NCBI GenBank assembly: GCA_000745135.1
Contig: JQNH01000001.1
Coordinates: 620,001 to 684,000, forward strand
Direction: 5' to 3'
DNA: 64,000 bases
Source of the DNA: Rhizobiales bacterium YIM 77505
GTDB taxonomy: Bacteria; Pseudomonadota; Alphaproteobacteria; Rhizobiales; Beijerinckiaceae
Position numbers and translations under genes: made by a program
Shown: piece by piece, positions 45,227 to 54,674 of the stretch
Layout of the letters: every line of letters begins with the position of its first letter
How positions within the stretch are numbered: position 1 is the first letter of the stretch
Notes under the pieces: generated by a model
Told to the model about the DNA's origin: nothing
What the model saw: the letters and a program-made list of their open reading frames with translations, nothing else
The model's database searches: none

Positions 45227-46380
45227 TGGGCCGGCACGACCCTGTCGAGTTCGCCGCCATGCCCTTCAACGACCTCGGGGCGCAGCGGCGCCGCCTTGCA
45301 GGCAAGATCGATCAAGCCATCCTCCGCGTCTTGGAGCGCGGCGACTTCATCCTGGGTCTCGAGGTCGAGGAGTTGGAAGCCGAGCTTGCCGCCTTCTGCG
45401 GGGCGAAAGAGGCGATCAGCTGTTCGAACGGCACCGACGCCCTTGCCCTGGTCCTTATGGCGCTCCGCGTGAAGCCGGGAGATGCGATCCTCTGCCCGAG
45501 CTTCACATTCGCCGCGACCGCAGAGGTCATCGCGTGGTTTGGGGCGACGCCGATCTTCGTCGATGTTCATCCCGGCACCTTCAACATGGATCCGGCAAGC
45601 CTCGAAGCTGGCATCGCGACCGCGCGTCAACTCGGACTGAATCCAGCAGGCGTCATCCCCGTCGACCTCTTCGGCCAGCCGGCCGATTACGATGCGCTGC
45701 TCCCGATTGCCGATTTCCATGGTCTGTGGTGCCTCTGCGACGCCGCCCAGTCATTCGGATCTGACTACAAGGGACGAAAGGTGGGCAGCATCGGGCTGGC
45801 GGCTTCGGTTTCATTCTTTCCTGCCAAGCCGCTCGGCTGCTACGGCGACGGCGGCGCCGTGCTCACGAGCGACGTCGAACTTGCCCGGACGATCCGGTCC
45901 TTGCGCGTCCATGGCCAGGGCACCGACAAGTATGACAATGTTCGCATCGGCCTCAATGGACGGCTCGACACCGTCCAAGCGGCCGTGCTCCTGCAGAAGC
46001 TGACGGTCTTCCGGGACGAGATCGCGGCTCGAAACCGGATCGCTGCTGCTTACACGAAGGCTCTGTCGGACGTTGTTCGGGTGCCGGTGGTGCTCGATCG
46101 CTGCATCTCGGTCTGGGCTCAATACACCTTGAGGGTCGACCCAGGGCGGCGTGCCGATCTGGCTGCGGCCCTGAAAAGGCGGGGAATCCCGACCGCCATT
46201 TATTACCGAAAGCCTCTTCATCATCAGAGGGCCTACCAGGACTATCCGCGGGCGGCGACGGGCCTGCGCGTCTCCGAGAAACTCGCGGAGGAGGTGATCT
46301 CGCTGCCGATGCACCCCTACCTCGATGAGCAAAGCCAAGACCGGATCATAGAGGCCGTGCGTGAGGCCGTTGTTCCATAA
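45223..46380 (+). CDS. DegT/DnrJ/EryC1 sugar aminotransferase (WlbC/WbpE type)
   Basis: A 385-residue PLP enzyme that would aminate the 3-keto-uronic sugar. [34 protein letters not shown] and [20 protein letters not shown] open the fold, and [20 protein letters not shown] then [17 protein letters not shown] gives the PLP-lysine context. The lysine in FFPAKPLG is the expected Schiff-base residue. [10 protein letters not shown] near the end is typical of this subfamily. It overlaps the previous stop by four bases. Together with its neighbours it completes dehydrogenase, oxidoreductase, aminotransferase and acetyltransferase steps; no UDP-sugar 2-epimerase is seen in the window. Confidence 0.93.
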   Translation: MMGRHDPVEFAAMPFNDLGAQRRRLAGKIDQAILRVLERGDFILGLEVEELEAELAAFCGAKEAISCSNGTDALALVLMALRVKPGDAILCPSFTFAATAEVIAWFGATPIFVDVHPGTFNMDPASLEAGIATARQLGLNPAGVIPVDLFGQPADYDALLPIADFHGLWCLCDAAQSFGSDYKGRKVGSIGLAASVSFFPAKPLGCYGDGGAVLTSDVELARTIRSLRVHGQGTDKYDNVRIGLNGRLDTVQAAVLLQKLTVFRDEIAARNRIAAAYTKALSDVVRVPVVLDRCISVWAQYTLRVDPGRRADLAAALKRRGIPTAIYYRKPLHHQRAYQDYPRAATGLRVSEKLAEEVISLPMHPYLDEQSQDRIIEAVREAVVP

Positions 46381-46454
46381 CGGCGGCCTTGGCGCAGGCC
46401 GCACCCATGACCTGTCGGGCGCCGTTCGACGGCTCTCTTCGAACGGGAATGGAG

Positions 46455-46480
46455 GCGAGTTCGGCTTTAGCCGAACTCGC
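46455..46480. terminator. strong hairpin between aminotransferase and Wzc-like genes
   Basis: GCGAGTTCGGC and GCCGAACTCGC form a perfect 11-bp stem around a TTTA loop, 75 bases after the aminotransferase stop and 35 before the next ATG. No T-run follows on either side, so it is not a typical intrinsic terminator. It may reduce read-through or act as an operator or mRNA element. Confidence 0.4.
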
Positions 46481-46515
46481 GCGTGAGTTAGGAGCGCGAC
46501 AGACGCGGCGGAACC

Positions 46516-48741
46516 ATGCTTCTCGTTCGGAATGACACGGCCACCCAGGCACATGCGCCCCGCAAACATGGGGCTGATCTCGTGTCGGGAATCGACCTCA
46601 GCGACGTTCTTGCCTTTTTTAGACGACAGCGCCTGACCATCGTTGCCGCGATAGCTGCCTGTGCCGTGCTCGCGGCGGCTTACGTCATCTTGGCCCGGCC
46701 GCGTTTCACCGCGGACGCCCTCGTGCTGATCGAGCCCCGCAAGACTCGTCTGGTTCAAGGCAAGCCCGCGCCTGCCGATGCGGGCGCCGAGAACGCTTTC
46801 CTCGACAGTCAAGTCGAAATCGCCCGGTCGAGCCGGGTCGTACTGAAGGTGATCGCCGACCTGGGACTCGGCGAGGATCCGGAACTCTCCGCGGTCGCTA
46901 CCGGCGCCGTGGCCCGGCTCACCGCCGCTCTTCGCGGCGTCATCTCACCTTTCCCCCGAGAAGGGGAGCACGCCGTTCCCTTGTCCGAGGCGCGACACCA
47001 GGCGGTGCTGGAGAATTTCGATCGGAACCTGGCGGTACGCCGGATCGGGCTGACCCATGTTCTACGGATCAGCTACACCGCCAATGATCCCCATAAGGCG
47101 GCCCAGATCGCGAACGGGGTTGCCCTCGCCTACATCACGGACGAACTGCGAGCCAGAGACGAGGCCGACAAGCTTGCGGGCGGTTGGCTGGAGGGAAGGG
47201 TTCGGGAACTCCGGGAACAGGCGATCGCAGCAGACCACGCCGTCCAACGCTATCGCTTGGAGCACAACATCATCGAGACGGGACGCGGGCTCGTCGATGA
47301 GCAGCAACTCTATGACGTGAATGGGCAGCTGGTTTTGGCGCGCGCGACCACGGCGGAGGCGCGCGCCAGGCTCGAACGGATCAGCGACATTCTTCGCCAG
47401 CGGGATGTCGAGGCTGTGGTCACCGATGCGCTCCGCAATGACGTCATCAGCGGCTTGCGCTCGCGACTGCTCGAGACGATCCGGACGGAAGCCGATCTGA
47501 CCCGGCACTTCGGCCCGGAGCATGGAGCAGCAGCAAGACTGCGGGAAGAAATCGCCGGCCTTCGGCACTCGATCTTCGCCGAGTTGAACCGCATCGCCGA
47601 GGCCTACCGGAGCGAGTACGAAGTGGCCAAGGCTCGCGAGACCTCACTGGAAGGATCGCTCAAGAGCCTCGTTGCGCGAGCGGCAATCAGGAACGAGGCG
47701 CAGATCGCATTGCGCGATCTCGAGCGCACCGCGCAGACTTCACGGGCCGTCTATGAGACCTTCCTGACGCGCCTGAAAGAGGCCGCGCAAGAGCATTCGT
47801 TCCCACTGACGGAGGCCAGAGTCATTACCGAGGCGACCCCTCCGCTCCGCAAGAGCCAGCCCCGGACAGCAGTGATCCTGGGCGGGGCGATCTGCTTTGG
47901 GCTGCTGGCCGGCATCGGCGCAGGACTCCTGCGCGAGCGGCGCGATCGCACGTTCCGAACGGTCGACCAGCTAGAGCGCGAAACCGGGCTCACCTGCCTC
48001 GGCATCGTGCCACATGTGTCGACCCCGCGATCAATGTTCGGGTCGAAGCAGCACAGTCTTCTTCAGTACGCGACAGAAGCGCCGACATCGTGCTTTGCGA
48101 GAAGCATTCAGAGCACCAAGATCGCCCTGGACATTGCGGGACTGGGCCGCAACATTCGGGTGATTGGGGTCGTCTCGGCCTTCCCTGGCGAGGGGGTCAC
48201 CACCATTGCCAACAACCTGGCACGGGCCGCCGCGCTCTCTGGTCACAAGGTCCTGCTGATCGACGCCAATCTGCAGGAGGCTCCACCTGGGAAGGATGCG
48301 ATCTCGACGCCGGAGCCGGGTCTCTATCACTTGGCCGTCGGCGGCGATCGCCTCGAGAGTCTCGTCAAGCAAGATTCCAAGATTCCGCTCTCCATCCTGC
48401 CAGCCGGCGCCAAAGGCGTGCCGAACGCACCTGACATCTTGAGTTCGCCTCCGGTGCGGGACCTGCTGGGCAGAGGCAATGCCGAATATGGCGTGATCGT
48501 CGTTGATCTCCCCCCGCTTGCGACGGCGGCTGACGCACGGGCCATCTCGCCCGTGATCGATGCCTTCCTCCTCATCGTGGCATGGGGGCGTACACCGCAG
48601 GATATCCTGTCGAGTGCGCCCGCAGGGTCGGACTTGGTTTTCGAGCGTCTCGTCGGCTGCATCATGAACGACGTGGACCCCCGGCGCGTGCGGCGGTTCA
48701 GCCCAAAGGATGCGAGAGCGATCGGATCCCTTCAGGCCTGA
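46516..48741 (+). CDS. Wzc/ExoP-like chain-length protein with defective kinase domain
   Basis: A 741-residue inner-membrane polysaccharide co-polymerase. The Wzz domain begins DVLAFFRRQRLTIVAAIAAC (span 1) and runs into a long coiled coil; the second span is TAVILGGAICFGLLAGIGAG near residue 455. The C-terminal domain is Wzc-like, but Walker A reads SAFPGEGVTTIANNL, with valine in place of the essential lysine. Walker A' is VLLIDANLQ and Walker B is YGVIVVDLPPLA. No tyrosine cluster ends the protein (IGSLQA). So it probably cannot autophosphorylate and acts as a chain-length or assembly factor. A hairpin lies just upstream. Confidence 0.88.
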   Translation: MLLVRNDTATQAHAPRKHGADLVSGIDLSDVLAFFRRQRLTIVAAIAACAVLAAAYVILARPRFTADALVLIEPRKTRLVQGKPAPADAGAENAFLDSQVEIARSSRVVLKVIADLGLGEDPELSAVATGAVARLTAALRGVISPFPREGEHAVPLSEARHQAVLENFDRNLAVRRIGLTHVLRISYTANDPHKAAQIANGVALAYITDELRARDEADKLAGGWLEGRVRELREQAIAADHAVQRYRLEHNIIETGRGLVDEQQLYDVNGQLVLARATTAEARARLERISDILRQRDVEAVVTDALRNDVISGLRSRLLETIRTEADLTRHFGPEHGAAARLREEIAGLRHSIFAELNRIAEAYRSEYEVAKARETSLEGSLKSLVARAAIRNEAQIALRDLERTAQTSRAVYETFLTRLKEAAQEHSFPLTEARVITEATPPLRKSQPRTAVILGGAICFGLLAGIGAGLLRERRDRTFRTVDQLERETGLTCLGIVPHVSTPRSMFGSKQHSLLQYATEAPTSCFARSIQSTKIALDIAGLGRNIRVIGVVSAFPGEGVTTIANNLARAAALSGHKVLLIDANLQEAPPGKDAISTPEPGLYHLAVGGDRLESLVKQDSKIPLSILPAGAKGVPNAPDILSSPPVRDLLGRGNAEYGVIVVDLPPLATAADARAISPVIDAFLLIVAWGRTPQDILSSAPAGSDLVFERLVGCIMNDVDPRRVRRFSPKDARAIGSLQA

Positions 48742-48812
48742 GGGATCGCACGGTCGACATAGTCCTGAAGGTGGAATCCCTGCATCTCAGCTCGATGCTT
48801 CGCCGCCCGCAT

Positions 48813-50186
48813 CTATGAACGCGGCAGATCATGGGCGCGGACGGGCGGGGCGCAGTGCGCTCCGGCCACAGCATGGGAGCGATGCATCACGAAGGCGATG
48901 AAGATCAGGTGCGCCGCCGACTCGGCAGCGACATACCAGCCGACGAATTCGGGGTAGGTCAACGGAGGGTTCGCCGGCCAGAGCGCGATTGTCGCGAGCA
49001 ACAGCGCCCGCATTGAAGACCACAGGGCGAGGAATCCGGGCACCCCGAGGAGGATGGGAAGAAATCCGACGGAGCTTTCCACGAACACGAAGAAACCGAG
49101 CACACACAGGAGGACGATGCTTTCCGAGGCCTGCTCCCAAGCAGGTCCAAATGCCGTGCCAGTGCCGAGAGCTGCTGCTCCGGCCAAGAGGGCAAACCCG
49201 GCACTCCCGGCTATCGTCATGGCTCCGACGGCCGAGAGAACGAGGTGATCGATGGCTCGGCCTTGGTGGTAGCGCAAGGAGATCTGGCGGCTGAGGACGC
49301 TGCCGACCGACGTTCCGATCATCGTGGTAGGGGCCACGACGATGCGTGTGGCAAGCGCGAACCATCCACTCGCCTGAGCCCCGTATTGCGCCATGATGAT
49401 CCAGAGCGGCGCGTGCGCGAGAATAAGGTTCAACGGGTGCGAGACCGCCGCGGCGGCCAGAAGCGACCGCCGACGTCCTGTCTCGGCCAGCACGCGGCGG
49501 AAGCGCAATGGCGCGATGATCCGCCTTTGCCTCGGCGAAAGGGCAGAAAGGAGAGCCGTGGTCCCCAAGAGATCGCCGATGATGGTCGCGAGGATCAAGC
49601 CGTAGCCATTGCCCGGCGCGCCGCGCGTCCACCAGCCGAACATGACCGCGATTGCCACGAAGCCCACGCTCCTCACCGTAACGCCCCTCGCGATGGCCAA
49701 GAAACGGCCGATCCGCGTCAGAAGACCCTGGAATGTGAGGAAGAGGGCGAAGGAGAGCCCGTTCAGGATGCCAGCCGAAAGGATGAGCTGAAGATGAGGA
49801 TCGCTTTGAGCTGTCAGAATGCCGCTTGCAAAGAACAATGACGTTGCGATGAGGAAGACGCTGGTGAGAGCCAGCGCAAAGAAGAGGAGCGCCGACGTGA
49901 AGCGCGAGGCGGACACGATGCTTGGCGTCGTTGGGATCACGCCGGACAGGTTGAGCGTGTAGATCAGAACGAAAACAGCGGATAGGGACGAAACCAGCGC
50001 ATAAGAGCCGAAGCTCGCCGGATCGTACACGCGCGTAAGGACCGGTAGGGACAGCAGCATGATCGATTGGGACACGACCATGCCCAAGGTGACCGTCGTC
50101 GCATCCCGCATGTGCAATTCGCGCGCCGTATAACGGGCGCGGATCAGTACACGACGGAACGGATCCGCCCATTCGCCGAACGACAC
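48813..50186 (-). CDS. oligosaccharide flippase (Wzx-like)
   Basis: A roughly 457-residue membrane protein with about 12 to 14 spans, predicted to flip lipid-linked repeat units across the inner membrane. TLGMVVSQSIMLLSLPVLTR followed by VYDPASFGSYALVSSLSAVF is typical of the polysaccharide flippase N-terminus. Later spans include LILATIIGDLLGTTALLSAL and IVVAPTTMIGTSVGSVLSRQ. I chose GTG 50186, which follows a GGGAGG by only three bases; ATG 50111 is the alternative and would start just before the first span. It follows the Wzy candidate by 26 bases. Confidence 0.8.
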   Translation of the reverse strand: MSFGEWADPFRRVLIRARYTARELHMRDATTVTLGMVVSQSIMLLSLPVLTRVYDPASFGSYALVSSLSAVFVLIYTLNLSGVIPTTPSIVSASRFTSALLFFALALTSVFLIATSLFFASGILTAQSDPHLQLILSAGILNGLSFALFLTFQGLLTRIGRFLAIARGVTVRSVGFVAIAVMFGWWTRGAPGNGYGLILATIIGDLLGTTALLSALSPRQRRIIAPLRFRRVLAETGRRRSLLAAAAVSHPLNLILAHAPLWIIMAQYGAQASGWFALATRIVVAPTTMIGTSVGSVLSRQISLRYHQGRAIDHLVLSAVGAMTIAGSAGFALLAGAAALGTGTAFGPAWEQASESIVLLCVLGFFVFVESSVGFLPILLGVPGFLALWSSMRALLLATIALWPANPPLTYPEFVGWYVAAESAAHLIFIAFVMHRSHAVAGAHCAPPVRAHDLPRS

Positions 50187-50212
50187 CACCCTCCCGATCC
50201 TTCCAACTGGCC

Positions 50213-51490
50213 CTATGGGGAAGCGGTTTGCGTGACGCGGCGAGGAAGAGGGTCCGGCTGCCCGAAGCGACGCCCTTCGGACGAGGCGCGCGCCGGTGCG
50301 CCACGCAAGCCAAGGCCCACGGTCAAGATCAGCCATGCCAGCGGTTCATAGAACTGAGCTTTCGTGAGCGCCAAGGGTACGGCAGCGGCCAAGAGGGGCA
50401 AACCTCCGCGCGCGAGGAGGCCAGCTGCGAGCGCAAGAGCAAGAACCGTCGTCGGAAAGAGACCGAGGTAGTAGATCAAGCTCGACCAGAGCCCGAGGTC
50501 CTCGCTCGCAACACACCATCTGCAGACGGGATCGGACATCGGGTTCCCGAACACGATCACCTCCGAGAACCGGTTCATGAGCTCCCTGAAGCTATCCATG
50601 CGGATCTGGGTCGACGAGTCGACCGTGGCGCCCGTGTAACGGAGGTGAATATAGGCGACGTAGGTGCTCACCTCGTCGGTAAACAGCAGGTACGCCGCAG
50701 CAGCGGACGCCAATGCCGCCCCAAAACCCATGACGACCGTCATCTGCAAGCGGTAGGGAGTCCTCGACGTATCGAGGGTGCTCATCAGGAAGGCCAAGAG
50801 GAAGAAGGGAACGAGGACGGCGGACCACGCCGATAGCGTCAGAAGACAGGACAGCATGGCAAAGAAGCTCAACCGGTCGAACCCGCGCCCGGTCAGCATC
50901 AGGCGAAGAAGGGTCAGCATGTAAACCCATTGGCTGTAGGTTCCAGGCTCTATGAAAAATCCCGACAGCCGGTCGAAATTCAAATAGCTGCCCTGACGGG
51001 AAAAGCTGAAGGGGAAAATGAAATTATGAAGATCGACGAATCTCCCCGTTGCGAGGAGCAGCGCGTAGCTCAGCATCAGGCTGAGGATATGCAGCTGAAT
51101 GCAGCGCGTGACGGCCCAGATCATAGTGTCCCGCACACCGAACTCAGAGTAGTAGGCGGCTGCTATCCCGAGCAGAATCCCTGTGAGCGCGATCACCGTA
51201 AACGGGCCCGCATGGAGGACATTGATGGCGACGAAGGGCGTCGATACGGCAACAGCGAGCGCGACATGATTGCTCGACGGCAATTGCCGCGACGCGAGAG
51301 CCAGGCAGCCCGCAAAGGCCGAGAAGAAGGCCAGACGGATCAGCCAAGCGAGACCTGAAGCATCCGCATCCGTTCCAAGTTCGATTGGCTGCGCAGCCAG
51401 CGTCAGCGACACGAGGATGACGGTCCTGGCGAACCATCCCGGCTTTGCCGCGTCGCCTCGCCAAGACCGCACATCGGCGCTGTGGCGCAT
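50213..51490 (-). CDS. candidate O-antigen/exopolysaccharide polymerase (Wzy-like)
   Basis: A 425-residue integral membrane protein with about ten spans and one large loop, the usual shape of Wzy polymerases, which have little sequence conservation. Spans include FTVIALTGILLGIAAAYYSE, LHILSLMLSYALLLATGRFV and LGLFPTTVLALALAAGLLAR. The large loop around VAYIHLRYTGATVDSSTQIR and RFSEVIVFGNP fits the periplasmic loop of Wzy. GFFIEPGTYSQWVYMLTLLR is also typical of the family. The ATG at 51490 is the first good start. The pairing with the flippase supports the call. Confidence 0.75.
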   Translation of the reverse strand: MRHSADVRSWRGDAAKPGWFARTVILVSLTLAAQPIELGTDADASGLAWLIRLAFFSAFAGCLALASRQLPSSNHVALAVAVSTPFVAINVLHAGPFTVIALTGILLGIAAAYYSEFGVRDTMIWAVTRCIQLHILSLMLSYALLLATGRFVDLHNFIFPFSFSRQGSYLNFDRLSGFFIEPGTYSQWVYMLTLLRLMLTGRGFDRLSFFAMLSCLLTLSAWSAVLVPFFLLAFLMSTLDTSRTPYRLQMTVVMGFGAALASAAAAYLLFTDEVSTYVAYIHLRYTGATVDSSTQIRMDSFRELMNRFSEVIVFGNPMSDPVCRWCVASEDLGLWSSLIYYLGLFPTTVLALALAAGLLARGGLPLLAAAVPLALTKAQFYEPLAWLILTVGLGLRGAPARASSEGRRFGQPDPLPRRVTQTASP

Positions 51491-51768
51491 GAACCGACCT
51501 GACCCTGGTTGAATACGAGCGGTCACATCGCTCGCATCACGAGAGAGCGCAGCGCTTGCGCCCAACGAGTCTCGTGCGATGAGCCTGGCTGAGCAAGCTA
51601 TATTCGGATCCGGTCGATAGGATCGGAGGTACCTCTTCGGGCGTCTGCATCGCACCGGGTGATATCTCGTCTGTCCCAGGACGAGCCGATATTTTGTCGT
51701 TCCTGGATCGCGTGGTGCGGTGTCTTGCGGCTTCGCCGCAGCCGGCACCCTCGTCGGAGAGACGTTGC

Positions 51769-52959
51769 ATGAGCGGAACCGGACCAGGAGCAGCGGATCG
51801 GTCTTGGCCTGCGGCGCGGTCGATGACGGTGAACGCTCCGCGGATCGTGCATTTCACGACGGTACACCCGTCCGACGACACGCGGATCTTCTCCAAGCAA
51901 TGCGTCTCGCTTGCGCAGGCCGGCTTCCAGGTGGAACTGATCGCGCCGGGTGGCGGCCCTATCATGGAGCGCAACGGGGTCACCTGCCGCACCGTGAACG
52001 TGCCCGCGAGCCGCGTGCTGAGGATGACCATCGGTCAAGTCAGGATGCTCGGCGCCGTGCTTGCGTCGCGCGCCGACATATTCCACTTCCACGATCCGGA
52101 ACTCCTGCCGACCGGCCTGATCTTGCGGCTGCTTGGACGGCGCGTCGTCTTCGACTCGCACGAGCATATCGCACGCGATCTGGCCGAGAAGGCTTGGCTT
52201 CCGCGCCCCGTGCAGCCGCTGGCCCGTGCGCTGGGCCGTCTCGTAGAAGAGATCGCCGACCGCTTCATGTCGGCCGTCGTGGTCACGACGGCCGGGATGC
52301 GGCGCGCATACCCGCGTGGACGGACGATCCTGCTGCGCAATCTGCCGAAGCGCGAGGAGTTTCCACGTGCCGCCCGCTGGAGCGCGCGAGAGAGCGTGGT
52401 GTGTTACGTGGGCCTCGTGAGCGAGTTCCGCGGCTCGAGACAGATCGCGCGTTTGGCGGAGAGCACCGAGGCTCGGGTGGTGGTCGCCGGTCGGCTGCCG
52501 GAGGAGGAACGCCGCAAGCTGTTGGGGGAGCCAGGCTGGCGCAAGGTGGATTATCGCGGCCCGCTCGACCGGCAGGATGTCGTTTCGCTGCTGTCCGCGG
52601 CGAAGGTTGGGCTCGCGGTTCTGCTGCCGATGAGGAACTTCGACGATTCGATCCCAACGAAACTTCTCGAGTATCTGGCGGCAGGCATTCCCGTCATTGC
52701 CTCCGACTTCGCGTCGTGGCGAGCCCTCGTCGAGGGCTACGACTGCGTCATCTTCGTGGATCCCCTCGATGACGACGCGATTGCCAACGCCGTCACCGAG
52801 CTCTTGGCGAATCCGGAGCGAGCGCAAAGGATGGGGAGCTTGGGCCGAAAGCTCGTCCTGGAGCGCTATGTTTGGGAACGCGAGCTGGAGGCCTTGCTTG
52901 GCCTCTACGCGGAACTCCTGGATCGAGGAGCCTCTCCTGCGCTCGCTGGACACGGGTAG
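51769..52959 (+). CDS. glycosyltransferase (GT4-like)
   Basis: A 396-residue GT-B enzyme. RIVHFTTVHPSDDTRIFSKQ opens the acceptor half, DIFHFHDPELLPTGLILRLL and VVFDSHEHIARDLAEKAWLP follow, and the donor half has VCYVGLVSEFRGSRQIARLA and DSIPTKLLEYLAAGIPVIAS. GGAGAG lies before ATG 51769; ATG 51823 would trim the unconserved start. It is transcribed divergently from the Wzy candidate, with 278 bases between and no clear feature there. The next 346 bases (52960-53305) also hold nothing I can defend. Confidence 0.87.
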   Translation: MSGTGPGAADRSWPAARSMTVNAPRIVHFTTVHPSDDTRIFSKQCVSLAQAGFQVELIAPGGGPIMERNGVTCRTVNVPASRVLRMTIGQVRMLGAVLASRADIFHFHDPELLPTGLILRLLGRRVVFDSHEHIARDLAEKAWLPRPVQPLARALGRLVEEIADRFMSAVVVTTAGMRRAYPRGRTILLRNLPKREEFPRAARWSARESVVCYVGLVSEFRGSRQIARLAESTEARVVVAGRLPEEERRKLLGEPGWRKVDYRGPLDRQDVVSLLSAAKVGLAVLLPMRNFDDSIPTKLLEYLAAGIPVIASDFASWRALVEGYDCVIFVDPLDDDAIANAVTELLANPERAQRMGSLGRKLVLERYVWERELEALLGLYAELLDRGASPALAGHG

Positions 52960-53305
52960 GATCGGGGCCGCAGCGGCGGCGGTGCAGGTCTCGGCGGCGC
53001 GGGGCAGACGAGACGATGGTCAAAGCCCGCACTGCATCTCCGGCGCTTCTTCAAGGCGGCGTCCTCGCAGCAACGAAGCAGCCGAAAAGGCCGCGGTCTG
53101 CTCGTGGCCAGCAAGACCACGACCATCCCCCTTTCGGATGATGCTCGCCGCGGCCGCATAGCCCTTATGGAGCAGGTCTGGAACGTGGCAACCTCGGGGA
53201 GCACGACGCGCGGGTCGCTATCGGGAGCTGCGCGCTTGGATCGAGCATGAGCGACTGCTAGCCTCGACGCCCTGCTCTGCGGTAAGCGCTGCCGGGGTGA
53301 GCCCA

Positions 53306-54619
53306 ATGCCTGCTCTTCTTGTTCTGTTCACCGTGCAGTACCCGTATGGCTTCGCAGAAAGCTTTGTCGAGGCCGAGCTCAGGGAACTGGCAGCCATCTT
53401 CCCGAAGATCATGGTTCAGCCGGTCGAGGGCGATGCGGTCGTCCGGCGCGTTCCCGACAATGTCGTTGTCGCCCCGCCGTTGAAATCCGGCAGTCACCTC
53501 CACTTCTACCTGAGTTACTTGGCCGACGGACCGGCCTGGTCGTTTTTCCGGCGGGAGGTCTTGAGGCAGGTGCGCGTCGCCGGCCTGCGCTGGGCCGTCA
53601 TCCGCAAGACCTGGATGTGGGCGTGCATGCGCCGGGCGCTTGAGGAGTCGACCGCGGTCGCGCTGGCGCTCGAAGCCCCGGCGTCGACGGTGGCCTATAG
53701 CTACTGGGGCGGCGTTCCGGCCCTCGCCATTCCAAAATTATCGAGGCGGGGCGTTCCCTGTGCGGTGCGATATCACGCCGGCGATCTCTTCCTCGATTTC
53801 GCGGGGGAGAAGCAAGGCTTGCCGTGGAACGAGGAGGTGGCCGAGGCGTCGGCCCTGTCCCTGTGCATATCCGAGCACGCACGAGACTATCTGTTGCACG
53901 TTCTGGGGGCATTCGTCGGCGAGCGAGTTCTCGTCTCCCGTCTAGGCTCGCCTGATCATGGTCGAGGTCCTGTGCCCCAGTCTGACGATGTCCTGACGAT
54001 CGTCAGTTGCTCGTTCATCACCCCTCGCAAGCGGGTTCCTCTGATGGCCGCGTTGTTGCAGGAAATCTCCAAGCAGCGGCGGGTCATGTGGCATCATCTG
54101 GGAGGCGGCGACGATCGGGAGCTTGGCCCCGTTCTCGATCGCACCGACTATCCCCAGTTCGACTACAAGCTCTGGGGCACCGTTCCGCATGAGACGATCA
54201 TTTCGTTCTTCGCAACCAACCCTGTCCACCTCTTCGTCCACTTGAGCACTGACGAGGGCATCCCCGTCTCCATCATGGAGGCGATCTCCTTCGACATCCC
54301 CGTCGTTGCGACCGACGTTGGCGCGGTCAGCGAAATCGTTATCACAGGGCGATCGGGCCTTCTTGTCTCCCTGGCGGACAGTGCGGACGTGGAGCGTCTT
54401 GCGCAGCGGATTCTTGATGCTCTTCGACCTGACGGCGAGATCGGCCGCTCGCGTCCGCGCGAGGTGTGGGCCGAGCGCTTCGACGCGAAGCGCAATCACG
54501 CCGAACTCGCCAAGGCGCTTCGTGCGCTTGTACCGGGAGACAGCTCCAATGCCACGACTTCTTCGGCGCGGAGCCTTTACAAGCTTCGAAGCGGTGTTGC
54601 CGGAGCAGCCGATCGGTGA
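53306..54619 (+). CDS. glycosyltransferase (GT-B, GT4-like)
   Basis: A 437-residue predicted transferase. LLVLFTVQYPYGFAESFVEA begins the acceptor half. The donor half has LTIVSCSFITPRKRVPLMAA, WHHLGGGDDRELGPVLDRTD, LFVHLSTDEGIPVSIMEAIS and FDIPVVATDVGAVSEIV, with the conserved E-x7-E-type residues. The ATG at 53306 has GGGGTGAG before it; GTG 53297 is an alternative start in the same frame. The last 25 residues are unconserved. It ends 55 bases before a convergent gene. Confidence 0.86.
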   Translation: MPALLVLFTVQYPYGFAESFVEAELRELAAIFPKIMVQPVEGDAVVRRVPDNVVVAPPLKSGSHLHFYLSYLADGPAWSFFRREVLRQVRVAGLRWAVIRKTWMWACMRRALEESTAVALALEAPASTVAYSYWGGVPALAIPKLSRRGVPCAVRYHAGDLFLDFAGEKQGLPWNEEVAEASALSLCISEHARDYLLHVLGAFVGERVLVSRLGSPDHGRGPVPQSDDVLTIVSCSFITPRKRVPLMAALLQEISKQRRVMWHHLGGGDDRELGPVLDRTDYPQFDYKLWGTVPHETIISFFATNPVHLFVHLSTDEGIPVSIMEAISFDIPVVATDVGAVSEIVITGRSGLLVSLADSADVERLAQRILDALRPDGEIGRSRPREVWAERFDAKRNHAELAKALRALVPGDSSNATTSSARSLYKLRSGVAGAADR

Positions 54620-54674
54620 GGCCGTTCTGTCTTTCTATGCCTATGGCTTGAGCGCTGGCGCGCAGGGCACAAGC

